Assembly (NCBI GenBank): GCA_946406115.1
Contig: OX291547.1
Location: 6,329,001-6,393,000 of the forward strand
DNA: 64,000 nucleotides
Source: Apoda limacodes
Lineage: Eukaryota; Arthropoda; Insecta; Lepidoptera; Limacodidae
Reading direction: 5' to 3'
Below the pieces are notes generated by a model that searched no databases, was not told the origin of the DNA, and worked only from the letters and a program-made list of their open reading frames with translations. The position numbers and the translations under genes were made by a program. This document shows, one piece after another, positions 24,349 through 33,746 of this stretch; position 1 is the stretch's first letter, and each line of letters opens with the position of its first letter.

Positions 24349-24562
24349 GTCAAACCTAAGGATTGGCTAGGAAGCCCAGTTCACACTAATCTTAACTCCT
24401 CACAAAAAAAACCTAATTACGATTGTTTCAAGTAAGGTTAGTTAAGTCGTTTAAATTAGAAAACATAACGTAATCTTCGATCCAAATCATAGCCCTTGTA
24501 TATCGAATTTAAGTTTGTATTTTATGAACTGGGCTTTGACAAGACAATTCTCAGGTTTGACG
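24349..24562. mobile_element. MITE-like element with imperfect ~36-bp terminal inverted repeats
   Basis: The left end reads GTCAAACCTAAGGATTGG then AAGCCCAGTTCA. The right end read backwards gives GTCAAACCTGAGAATTG then AAAGCCCAGTTCA. The outer (TCAAACCT) and inner (AAGCCCAGTTCA) blocks match exactly, with a variable middle. The interior is AT-rich and non-coding. The inner block TGAACTGGGCTT also appears at about 44533, perhaps a solo end. No target duplication was identified. Confidence 0.55.
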
Positions 24563-25566
24563 GATTTCGCCCTCTGCCTATGACAGACTACAGATAGTTA
24601 TAATGTATTGCTTGTTGTTATAAGCACAGACTAATTCAATCTTAGTGAAAGTTTGCCGCGTGATTTAAGTGTTTAGTAAAAGGTAATTTATTAATCTATT
24701 AAAAGGCAAGTTAAAACTATGTGCCCTAGAGTAGGGTAAATTTTAAAATTATTTGTATTATTATTATATTACTGCAAAAAGAAAATAGGTGTGTGCTTTT
24801 TAAAGAATAATGGCCGTTTTGGACTAGAAAAAAACGATAGATGATTGAGTCTTTGAATGAGAGTAGTGCCATGTTATATTAAAAAAATATTGTGACTATT
24901 GAAAGTTTATGAGAACGTCCACTTTTAGCAGAAACGCTTTTTACAACTCACATGTATATTCTAGAAACGACGTATAAAGTTCTAAATATAGCTTGTCACT
25001 AGTTCTAAATAATTGGTTGGTAACATTTTTGATATGTGTTTTGTTTTGTATAAAAAGGGAAATAAAAAATATGTTTCATTGGCGCTAGTAGATAGTTACT
25101 GCGCCTTAAGGTCCCGTATAATGAGAATTATTAGATGTCCGAAAAACTTATGAACAATTTTGTTTACACCAATTTTGCCTTTGAAATATTTATAAAGCCC
25201 TATAATCGTGTTATTTTTATATTTTTAGAACAAGTATTTTTTAGATTTCAAAAATTACGAGGTGGGGGACATAATATTCAAGTTTGAAAGCCAGTATCAA
25301 GTTACAATATTCAAGTTAGTTAATAGGTTTTTTGGAAATAATAACTATTATAGGGGGGACTCACTGGCTAATTGCCGTTAAATTAATTATATAGCGTTAA
25401 TAGCAAATATTTACAGGAAAGTCCAGCAACGACTTAGAACGCAAATTTTATTTTGGTGAGTTTATTTATTTACAACTTACAAAAGAAATAAAAAAGGTCT
25501 TCGTAGTCAGATGAGTTTAATTTAATACAAATGCGATTTCATTTACCTAGAGTAGTAACAAGAAAA
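24563..25566. other. No gene recognised
   Basis: AT-rich, nothing supported. Confidence 0.35.
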
Positions 25567-26040
25567 AGCCGGCAAAGTGCGAGTTGGACTCACGCACCGA
25601 GGGTTCCGTACCTACCACCACTTACGTACTTTACAAACACAAACAAAAAAATATGTTTCACTTTATTTTTAAAATTTGGGTTGATTGAATGAAAAGTAAA
25701 TTGCGGTGTACGATTAATGACGTATTAAAAAAAAACTACTTACTAGATCTCGTTCAAACCAATTTTCGGTGGAAGTTTGCATGGGAATGTACATCATATA
25801 TTTTTTTTTTGTTTTATCATTCTCTTATTTTAGAAGTTACAGGGGACACACACACATACATTTTACCACTTTGGAAGTGTCCCTCGCGCAAACTATTCAG
25901 TTTAGAAAAAAAATATATTAGAAACATCAATATCATTTTTGAAGACCTATCCATAGATACCCCACACGTATGGGTTTGATGAAAAAAAATATTTAAAATT
26001 TCAATTCTAAGTATGGGGACCCCCAAAATTTATTGCTTTT
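25567..26040 (+). repeat. Dispersed lepidopteran repeat (gggttccgta family)
   Basis: Opens 'gccggcaaagtgcgagttgg' and 'cgcaccgagggttccgtacc'. The downstream 'ataccccacacgtatgggtt' block (25957-25976) is shared with the copy at 61618-61893 ('ataccccacacgatggggta'), so both belong to one family. The 96-residue frame inside is not treated as a gene. Confidence 0.65.
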
Positions 26041-26067
26041 TTTTCTTTTTTGTGTGAAAATCTTAAT

Positions 26068-26357
26068 ACGTCTCCACTGTTGGGGCACGGCCTACCCTCA
26101 TAAGCGAGGGTAATTTGGGCCATAGTCCACACGCGGGCCCAGTGCGGATTGTGGTCTTCACATACGTGTTTTTTTTTCTTGACGTATGCAGGTTTCCTTA
26201 CGATGTTTTCCTTCACCGAAAAGCCAGTGGTGTGAATAAATAACTCAGTGTACATGAGAAATTAGGAAAAGACTCATTGGTACACGCCGACCCGGGGTTC
26301 GAACTTCCACCACTTAGGACGCGAAGTGAAATTTAAACCCCTCGACCACCACCGACT
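26068..26357 (+). repeat. SINE-like/retroposon tail, copy 1
   Basis: Contains 'gtctccactgttggggcacg', 'gggccatagtccacacg', 'cagtgcggattgtgg', 'atgcaggtttccttacgatg', 'ttttccttcaccgaaaagcc', 'tcattggtacacgccga' and a tRNA-B-box-like 'ggggttcgaac'. The same order occurs at 45441-45673. It is a very common lepidopteran retroposon segment. Class (SINE or LINE tail) not resolved. Confidence 0.7.
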
Positions 26358-26724
26358 TATCCTGTTAGCTTACTTTAGGGAAATTGCCGAAAATACAAAC
26401 CGTCTTTCCTATGACCAATTTATTCTATGTTGAAGAGCATTTATCAAGTCCAAAAATTCCATCAATATTGTACCTAAGTACTTATATAACATAAATAACA
26501 TTTTTGAAAAGAAAGTCACATGTGTATGTAAGTAAAAAATCAAAGGTACTTACGGGAGAAAATGTAAAAAAAGTTATTAATGAAGGTCCTGACGATAAAT
26601 ATATTTACACACTAAGGTAACCTAAAAAACTTTTTTGTTTTGAAAAATTGTAACGTAAATTTTTAAGTATGTAAGTTTTTTCGCATCATATTTTTATTTA
26701 ATTACTCGCAAAAGTGCCACACTA
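26358..26724. other. AT-rich flank of the LINE; no gene
   Basis: Nothing recognised. The LINE insertion point should lie at the right end of this stretch, but I could not match a target duplication to the sequence after the A tail. Confidence 0.4.
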
Positions 26725-29700
26725 ACATTGAGTAGTGTTGTGTTCCTGGCGGTGAGTAAGGTTGCCAGAGCTCTTTGAGGATTCGCTGCGCGGACAGCGG
26801 AGGACCGGCGGTACTTGTTGCTGTCATGCTCGGCGTAGACGCGGCGTGCTGGTTCGGCGGTCAGGGAGACCTGATGAAACGGCTGACCGCTGGCCGCCCG
26901 CAGGTTTAACGGGATCCCGAACCCAGGGATCACTTAATCTCCGCCCTGGGAGGCTGATTCGCCAGCCTGTGTAAAGTATCTGAAGTGGTAGTCGTGCCGG
27001 AGAAGGAGACCGGAGTGGACCCGGCTACTACAACAGAGGGGGATCAGGGGCCCTTCCGCCCGCCGTGCCAGTAACCGTATCATCTGTGGCGAGCTTTGGC
27101 AGTTCTAGTACCGCACCTTTTGTCCTCTAAGCTGTCAGTGCAGTGAACCCTCATCTTTAATCTAAATAACACTTTCCAAAAATAAAAAATATGGCAAGAA
27201 ATAAAAGAAAAAGAGTTTATTCAGCGGCCGCTCCATCCACATTTAATGTGGACTTTTGCAACATTAGGGGTATTCACGCAAATCTTAACGCAGTCCACCT
27301 CCATCTGGAGACTGCGCAGCCGACCATTCTTTTTCTAACGGAGACGCAGATATCCTGCCCGGCCGATACATCATACCTTCATTATCCCGGTTACAAACTT
27401 GAGCACAATTTCGTGAGTCGTGCCGGTGTATGTATGTTCGTCCGGGAGGATATCTGCTGTCGCCGCCTTCATAGCCTTGAAGACAGGGACCTGTCGATAT
27501 TGTGGGTGCGCGTAGATTACGGCGGCCACACTCGTATCTATGCGTGCCTATACAGGTCTCATAGCGGTGACACGGACGTAACTCGACTCTTCACGCACCT
27601 GAGTTTGACGACTGACAAAGTTCTAGAGCAATATCCCACAGCAGAACTAGTTATTTTGGGAGACTTTAACGCCCACCATCGCGAGTGGCTCAGTTCTCGA
27701 ACCAATAACTATGCTAAGATATCTGCTCACGAATTTGCTCTGACCTATGGATTCTCTCAGCTGGTACTTTCTCCAACGAGAATACCAGATATAGAGGAAC
27801 ATACGAGCTCCTTACTGGACCTTCTGCTGACTACTCGTCCGGACGGATACTCCGTCTCAGTGGATGCGCCTCTTGGCTCCTCGGACCACTGTCTCGTTCG
27901 GACTCAAGTGTCATGCACACAACCTGATCCTTCTGGGCCAACTAATTGGCGTCGTGTGTGGCACTATAAGTCGGCAGACTGGGATGGATTGCGAGAATTT
28001 TACGCATCGTACCCGTGGAGGCAGATCTGCTTTTACTCAGAAGATCCTGACGTCTGCGCAGCCGCAGTCACTGAGACAATCCTTGCTGGTATGGAATGCT
28101 ATATTCCTAACCCGCGAGTAGCTGCCGGCGTCAAAAAACGACCGTGGTTTAATAGGTCTTGCAGAAAAGCTAAAATTCTTAAGCAAAATGCATATGAGGC
28201 TTGGACCACGGCTCGTTTTAATAAGGATCCGAATATTTCTGAGTTAAAACGCAAATTAAATGCTGCCTCGAGGTTCAGTAAGAAAGCAACTGCCAGAGCA
28301 AAATTCCAATTCATCGGCAAAATAGGTGGGCGACTTGCGAGCTATCCTTCTGGGAGTCGTGCTTTCTGGTCGCTTGCCAAAGCTGCCGAAGGGAACTTCT
28401 GCCAGTCGTCGTTACCACCACTGAGAAAGACCGATGGTGACTTGGCCCATAGTGCTAAAGAGAAAGCCGATCTACTGGGCAGTCTCTTTGCCTCGAACTC
28501 GAATATGAACGATGAAGGCGCTGTACCACCTACTATACCGTGGTGCGGTAAGACCATGCCGGAAATCTCCATAACGCAGCGGGAGGTCAGGCGGGCGTTG
28601 CTCTCTCTAGACGTTCATAAGTCGAGTGGGCCAGACGGTATACCAGCAGTGGTGCTTAAGCAGTGTGCTCCTGAGTTATGTCCTGTACTCACGCGCCTCT
28701 TCGCGCTTTCCTACCACACTAGGCAATTTCCGTCTTCATGGAAGACTGCGAATGTGCACCCGGTGCCCAAAAAGGGCGATAGATCAGATCCATCGAATTA
28801 CAGGCCTATCGCTATTACCTCTCTCCTCTCTAAGGTGATGGAGCGTGTGATCAACACACAGCTTTTGAGATACCTAGAAAAACATGACCTGCTCAGCGAC
28901 CGCCAATATGGCTTTCGCCACGGTCGCTCGACTGGTGACCTTCTAGTGTATCTCACACACCGATGGGCACTAGCCATTGAGAGTCAGGGGGAGGCATTGG
29001 CATGTAGCCTGGACATAGCGAAGGCGTTCGATCGGGTCTGGCACCGCGGTCTTCTATCGAAGTTGCCATCTTACGGAGTGCCCGAGGGTTTGTGCAAATG
29101 GGTGGCTAGCTTTTTGTCCGGCAGACGCATACGAGCCGTAGTTGACGGTAGTTGCTCTGATAGCATGGACATTAATGCTGGTGTCCCGCAAGGCTCTGTG
29201 CTGTCTCCTACGCTGTTTCTACTGCATATCAATGACATGTTGGACATGAACAACATACATTGCTATGCAGATGACAGTACTGGAGACGCTTTTTACACGG
29301 GTCGTGCAAACATCCCTCGTTCCGTTGTGGAGGAAAACCGCGGAGAACTTGTGTCTCAAATCGAGACCATACTGTCCCAGGTCTCTGACTGGGGACGGGT
29401 AAACTTGGTCCGATTCAACCCTACAAAGACACAAGTGTGCGCGTTCACCGCTAAGAAAACTCCATTCACTGTAGTCCCACAATTCCAGAACACTCCCCTC
29501 TCCATCTCCAAGAGCATTGGGATCCTTGGTGTCGACATCTCCAGCGATGTTCAGTTCCGAGATCATTTATCAGATAAGGTGAAGCTGGCGTCCAAAAAAC
29601 TTGGTGTACTCAACAGAGCGAAGCAGTACTTCACGTCGGGGCAAAGGTTGTTACTTTACAAGTCGCAAGTTCGGCCCCATATGGAGTACTGCTGCCATCT

Positions 29701-30227
29701 CTGGGCAGGTGCACCCGGATACCAGCTTGGCCCTTTTGACTCGGTTCAACGACGGGCTGTGAGAATTGTCGACGATTCCAAACTCACTTGCGGTATCGAG
29801 CCCTTAAGTCTAAGGAGAGACTTTGCCTCACTGTGTGTGTTCTACCGCTTGTACAATGGGTTGTGTTCTGAGGAATTGTTCGAAATGATGCCCACGGCTA
29901 CTTTCTACCATCGCACCGCTCGCCATCGGCAGGGAATCCATTCTCACACTTTAGAACCTAAATGGTCGCGTACAGTGCGGTTTCAGAGAAACTTCCTCCC
30001 GCGAACGCTTAAGTTGTGGAATGAGCTCCCTGCCAAGGTATTCTGCAAGGACTACAGTATGGAGTTCTTCAAGAAAGAAGTTATTAGATTTCTGAAGGGT
30101 CGGCAACGCGCAAGTGATACCCCTGGTGTTGCAAGCGTCCATAGGCTACGGTGACCGCTTACCATCAGGCGGGCCGTAAGCTTGTTTGCCACCTTAGTGG
30201 TATAAAAAAAAAAAAAAAAAAAAAAAA
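26725..30227 (+). mobile_element. Nearly full-length non-LTR retrotransposon (LINE)
   Basis: The element comprises a GC-rich 5' region of about 460 bases (26725-27190), one long ORF (27191-30154), a short 3' UTR with 'accatcaggcgggccgtaag' (a widely shared lepidopteran LINE end) and a run of 24 A at 30204-30227. No separate ORF1 is visible; the 70-residue frame in the 5' region shows no motif. The 5' boundary is placed where GC content rises and is approximate. The element lies antisense to bun. A truncated relative is at 60363-60833. Confidence 0.85.
27191..30154 (+). CDS. LINE endonuclease/reverse transcriptase, intact, 987 residues
   Basis: This is the retrotransposition enzyme: it nicks target DNA and copies the element's RNA from the nick. 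An AP-like endonuclease fills residues about 18-240, with N24 (FCNIRGIHANLN), E51 (FLTETQI), GDFNAHHREW at 157-166 and SDHCLV at 231-236, all the expected active-site blocks. The reverse transcriptase spans about 480-760: SSGPDGIPA, VHPVPKKGD, NYRPIA, GFRHGRST, motif A LDIAKAFDRVW (D608, D613), motif B AGVPQGSVLSP (663-673) and CYADDS (YADD at 692-695). The C-terminal part has the usual LW.ELP block. There are no stops or frameshifts, and all catalytic residues are present, so the copy may be young. The length fits ORF2 of the jockey/CR1 group; the clade (CR1, Daphne, Kiri or jockey) cannot be settled by eye. The start is the first ATG after the GC-rich leader (aaaaatATGGC). Confidence 0.93.
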   Translation: MARNKRKRVYSAAAPSTFNVDFCNIRGIHANLNAVHLHLETAQPTILFLTETQISCPADTSYLHYPGYKLEHNFVSRAGVCMFVREDICCRRLHSLEDRDLSILWVRVDYGGHTRIYACLYRSHSGDTDVTRLFTHLSLTTDKVLEQYPTAELVILGDFNAHHREWLSSRTNNYAKISAHEFALTYGFSQLVLSPTRIPDIEEHTSSLLDLLLTTRPDGYSVSVDAPLGSSDHCLVRTQVSCTQPDPSGPTNWRRVWHYKSADWDGLREFYASYPWRQICFYSEDPDVCAAAVTETILAGMECYIPNPRVAAGVKKRPWFNRSCRKAKILKQNAYEAWTTARFNKDPNISELKRKLNAASRFSKKATARAKFQFIGKIGGRLASYPSGSRAFWSLAKAAEGNFCQSSLPPLRKTDGDLAHSAKEKADLLGSLFASNSNMNDEGAVPPTIPWCGKTMPEISITQREVRRALLSLDVHKSSGPDGIPAVVLKQCAPELCPVLTRLFALSYHTRQFPSSWKTANVHPVPKKGDRSDPSNYRPIAITSLLSKVMERVINTQLLRYLEKHDLLSDRQYGFRHGRSTGDLLVYLTHRWALAIESQGEALACSLDIAKAFDRVWHRGLLSKLPSYGVPEGLCKWVASFLSGRRIRAVVDGSCSDSMDINAGVPQGSVLSPTLFLLHINDMLDMNNIHCYADDSTGDAFYTGRANIPRSVVEENRGELVSQIETILSQVSDWGRVNLVRFNPTKTQVCAFTAKKTPFTVVPQFQNTPLSISKSIGILGVDISSDVQFRDHLSDKVKLASKKLGVLNRAKQYFTSGQRLLLYKSQVRPHMEYCCHLWAGAPGYQLGPFDSVQRRAVRIVDDSKLTCGIEPLSLRRDFASLCVFYRLYNGLCSEELFEMMPTATFYHRTARHRQGIHSHTLEPKWSRTVRFQRNFLPRTLKLWNELPAKVFCKDYSMEFFKKEVIRFLKGRQRASDTPGVASVHRLR

Positions 30228-31555
30228 TACATTTTTGCAACAGAAAAATGAGATTAACATTGTCGATTTAGGTTTAACGCCCATAAAGCAAATCTTTATG
30301 CGCGTTGGGGCCCTCTTAAACTTACGTCTAGAATCTCTTCACAAATCGTTGTCAACGAAAATGAGATGGCAGTGTAAATGTGTAAGTAGGAGTCGTTTTC
30401 GTTTACTAAAGCTTACAGATTTACTTATACAGGAAAAACATAGTTTTTTTTGTCAACTCTACATGCAAACACTGTTGCTATCACATTATACGATGAAGAC
30501 CTTTTTGTCCTACCTAACTTTGTCGTCCGCCATATCCTTGTCTATATTTTATGAACTAATTAGTATTCAGTTTTTTATAATATTCATAGTGCTATTCCTA
30601 ATAAAGGTCCATATATTAATGAAATTAGATCATAAATAAGTCCTAGAATACTTAAAAGATAAGCTTGATGTTTTTTATATTATAAGTCTTTTAGGTAAAT
30701 ACGAACATACCTAATACCTGAACGAAACATGACATTTAGTTAATAGAAGTACTGAAATATGATAACAAACCTACCTACAATTTACCTTTTTCCCCTTTTT
30801 TTTCCATTAAACAAACGCCATTTATTTGCCTCACTGATTAGACACTTTTAGAGACTTACTTAAATTTTAGCAATCAATATTGGCTAAATTGAGCCAGTAA
30901 TAAACCGAGCATGGAACAAGACTGCTTGGTACCAACTGGTGCGACATCATGACCTTGGCAGTAAACCCCAGTATTAAATGTTGTTCCTAACATACTGTCG
31001 TATACCAAGTCATGCAAGACAGGTATTGAGTCAAACAAGGTTTATAAATACTAGGAATTGATTTACGCAAAAAACAGTCGTTTGATAAAGCGTTTTTCAA
31101 AACCAGTAAAAAAAAAATCACAACCGAAAGTAACAATACAAATTGCATAAATTTAACTAGAAAGGGATAGATTTTAATACAAATTTACGTCGATTGCACA
31201 ATTTCGTTATTTGTAACGTAAATTACCTTTAGCATACTAATATAATCGCATCCTCACGCATTAAATACTCTATAGATTCAAAGATAAAACATGATTAATA
31301 GAATATAGCATACACCTTCGAGTATATACGCAATGTTATGCAATAAAAACAGTTTGCCCATGTTAATTTTATGGATCTGCATTTACAACATAATCTGCAT
31401 GCATTAAAAAGTAAACAAAATTCGAATACAAAGAAATAGGTAGAATGACTGAATAATCAATATTGTATGAAGTATGAACCATGTCCCGATGTTGATAATA
31501 TTGGATCTTTATTTATGATATGTTAAAGGCACTACAATTTGCCTGATAAGTGCAC
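30228..31555. other. No gene recognised
   Basis: AT-rich. The 162-residue frame across 30151-30639 starts in the LINE 3' UTR, runs through the A tail (poly-Lys) and is an artefact of that tail. Confidence 0.4.
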
Positions 31556-31665
31556 ATCTCGCATGCAAGGGAGTGGGCGGGGCGGTGCAGTGGCGGCGGT
31601 CTGGCGGCATTCGGTGCATTGATTGCAAATAGGGAGTGATCACGGATAATCATGACTACACACGA
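31556..31665 (-). promoter_or_regulatory. GC-rich patch with GC-box motifs
   Basis: 'gagtgggcggggcggtgcag' then 'tggcggcggtctggcggcat' contains a consensus GC box (GGGCGGGGC), the site type bound by Sp1/KLF factors. The next bases hold ATTGCAAAT (octamer/C/EBP-like). It is isolated in AT-rich intron sequence. It is a candidate enhancer or alternative promoter for bun; there is no direct evidence. Confidence 0.25.
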
Positions 31666-32599
31666 AGTGCACCTTAATATAAAATAATTATATCTCGTTA
31701 ACTTTGTAATTATTTTTTCCACGTGAACACGACAGAAAAATGCTTCCTATTATAAATTAATTGTAATGAATATAATTAATGTTTTAAATCTATTATAGGT
31801 TCTTTTGTAGGTATCTTGATTTACGTTTTCGTCTTATGTTGGTATATTAGCGTAAAAATACTTCAAAAAGATGTCATGATGGCTATTTGACTGTATGTAT
31901 GTTCAATTTGAACAATAAGTAATAAATTTAATGACTTCAACAACCAGACAATTTTTTTTTAAATCAACCCCTAAAGGGCGAAAGATATGTATGAATAATT
32001 TTGTTGGTTTTGTTGATCATGTTCGCTCTACAACGGGTGAATTTGAACAAATAATAAATGTAAATGACATCCGTTAACCTATTAGATGGGTTAGAAAAAT
32101 ATATAATTTATTTTACATTAATTTACCAAAACATATAAAACTAACCTATAAAAGGTGTATACAACACGGAGCCACAAATAACATTATAGGTACGAGTTTA
32201 TGGCCAATAACGATAAGCTTCACATTGGAAACAACACGGTTATTTAAAATGAGCGATTAATTAAATAACAAGACAATCACCACACAGAGCTAAAAATAGA
32301 CAGCGATATCGATTAACATTTTCTATTTAAAGAGGATATGATGCGTACCTATGCTAAGAGCTGAGAGTCGAAGCTGACAGCGATCGGTGCTAAGCTACTC
32401 TAAAGAACTTTCTAGACAAGAGACAGCCTCAGCTTGCATAATAAAACCTAAAAGAACAAGACATTGGGTCACTGAGGTTCCGACATAATAAGAAAACAAA
32501 TCCTATTACAAAAGTTTGCTTTAGGGTTCTTTGTACCGTAGAACCTTCCAGAATAAGCAGTAGGTAGGTAGTTCAATCCATCAACCCCAATCTACCTAA
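31666..32599. other. No gene recognised
   Basis: AT-rich; nothing supported. 'gggttctttgtaccg' near 32525 may be a scrap of the gggttccgta repeat family. Confidence 0.35.
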
Positions 32600-32882
32600 A
32601 GGAGCGATTGCAGTTTATTAGCTCTTCTACTCTAACTCTCCGCTCCTCTACTAGCCTCATATTAAAAATACCCAGTCATAGTACCAATTTTTATAGTTTA
32701 TCTTTTACTGTTTGTGCAATAAAATTATGGAACTCTCTACCTTTATCTATCAGGCGCTCACAATCCGCTGACACTTTTAAAAACCTGGTTAAAATCCACT
32801 ATCTTAACTTCAATTTATAAATTCTGTCTTGCTATTAATACTTGAGTATAATTTGAATATCCTTACAATAATGTAATATAGG

Positions 32883-32950
<68 letters not shown>

Positions 32951-33230
32951 AGTATATAGAAGTATATTTATGTAACTATATGTATGTTCATGTATTTATT
33001 TATTTTATACAATTATATGTATAAGTATTTAGTATTATTTTCTCTTTGTAACTTTTCTCCTCCTGTGACACCTACTTATCTTGCTCCTTTTTCATTACTT
33101 GTAACTTAAGGTTGCCTGTAAGAGATCGCTTTATAGCGATAAGGCCGCATAGTTGTACTATAATATATAAGATTGTATGAATGTTTAGTTTTAAATTATT
33201 TGGTGTACAATAAAAGTAAATTCTATTACG
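32600..33230 (+). mobile_element. 5'-truncated LINE, 3' end with ORF2 C-terminus
   Basis: A short frame (32608-32820) ends with AIKLWNSLPLSIRRSQSADT then FKNLVKIHYLN, the C-terminal signature common to jockey/CR1-like LINE ORF2 proteins. It is followed by a 3' UTR interrupted by a TA microsatellite (32887-32948, 31 units). The UTR then has 'agagatcgctttatagcgat' and 'aaggccgc', a familiar lepidopteran LINE 3' segment, and ends near 'ggtgtacaataaaag'. There is no poly-A tail. It is a different family from the 27-30 kb element. Confidence 0.75.
32887..32948. repeat. TA microsatellite, 31 units
   Basis: Uninterrupted TA dinucleotides inside the 3' UTR of the truncated LINE; likely variable in length between individuals. 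Confidence 0.97.
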
Positions 33231-33680
33231 GATCTTTTATCGTGTCATTTACAAAACAAAAGGTACTCTCCTGATCTGGTTTCAAAGTAATTTTAATATA
33301 ACATTAAATTGCTTATTGGTTCGATGTTTATTAACCATTAAAGTATAAGAAACCATGTAACTATAGCAGCAATATAGGTCATTAATATTTTGATAACAGA
33401 TGTTTTATTTCTATGACCTTGCTAGGCCTAGCTTACATAGCCAGTATATTCAAAAATTGCTTCACCTCTAAACGCCTCAAAAATCCAACATACATTTACT
33501 TTACCAATGCACAACGTCATTTATCAAGCTTACGATCAATTTATAACTTTTATTCTTATTGAACTCAGTACAACAGACATTGGTCTCATTTGAATTGCAA
33601 ATATTGGCACGAACTATTTTCCCATGTCTATTAAATCATAGTTAGTAGTTATTTAGAACTATTCTGTTATTCCTGATGAG
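33231..33680. other. No gene recognised
   Basis: AT-rich, nothing supported. Confidence 0.35.
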
Positions 33681-33746
33681 ATGGGTGTTGTCGAGATTAA
33701 ATTGGATCAAGATGGATGGATGGGTGTTGTCGGAATTAAATTGGAG
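33681..33746. repeat. 39-bp tandem duplication
   Basis: 'atgggtgttgtcgagattaa' and 'attgga' recur 39 bases later as 'atgggtgttgtcggaattaa' and 'attgga'; 'gatggatgga' sits between the copies. Confidence 0.8.

Noticed and set aside
26290..26310. tRNA gene suggested by 'ggggttcgaac'
   Set aside because: No A box or cloverleaf could be built; the block belongs to a dispersed retroposon also present at 45441-45673.
26762..26974. 70-residue frame as a LINE ORF1
   Set aside because: It is too short, has no zinc knuckle, RRM or coiled coil, and is Arg/Gly-rich only because the leader is GC-rich.
27864..29566. Open frames in other phases and on the minus strand inside the LINE
   Set aside because: All overlap the intact 987-residue ORF and are shadows of it.
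30151..30639. 162-residue plus-strand frame
   Set aside because: It starts in the LINE 3' UTR and crosses the A tail as poly-lysine; the rest is AT-rich flank.
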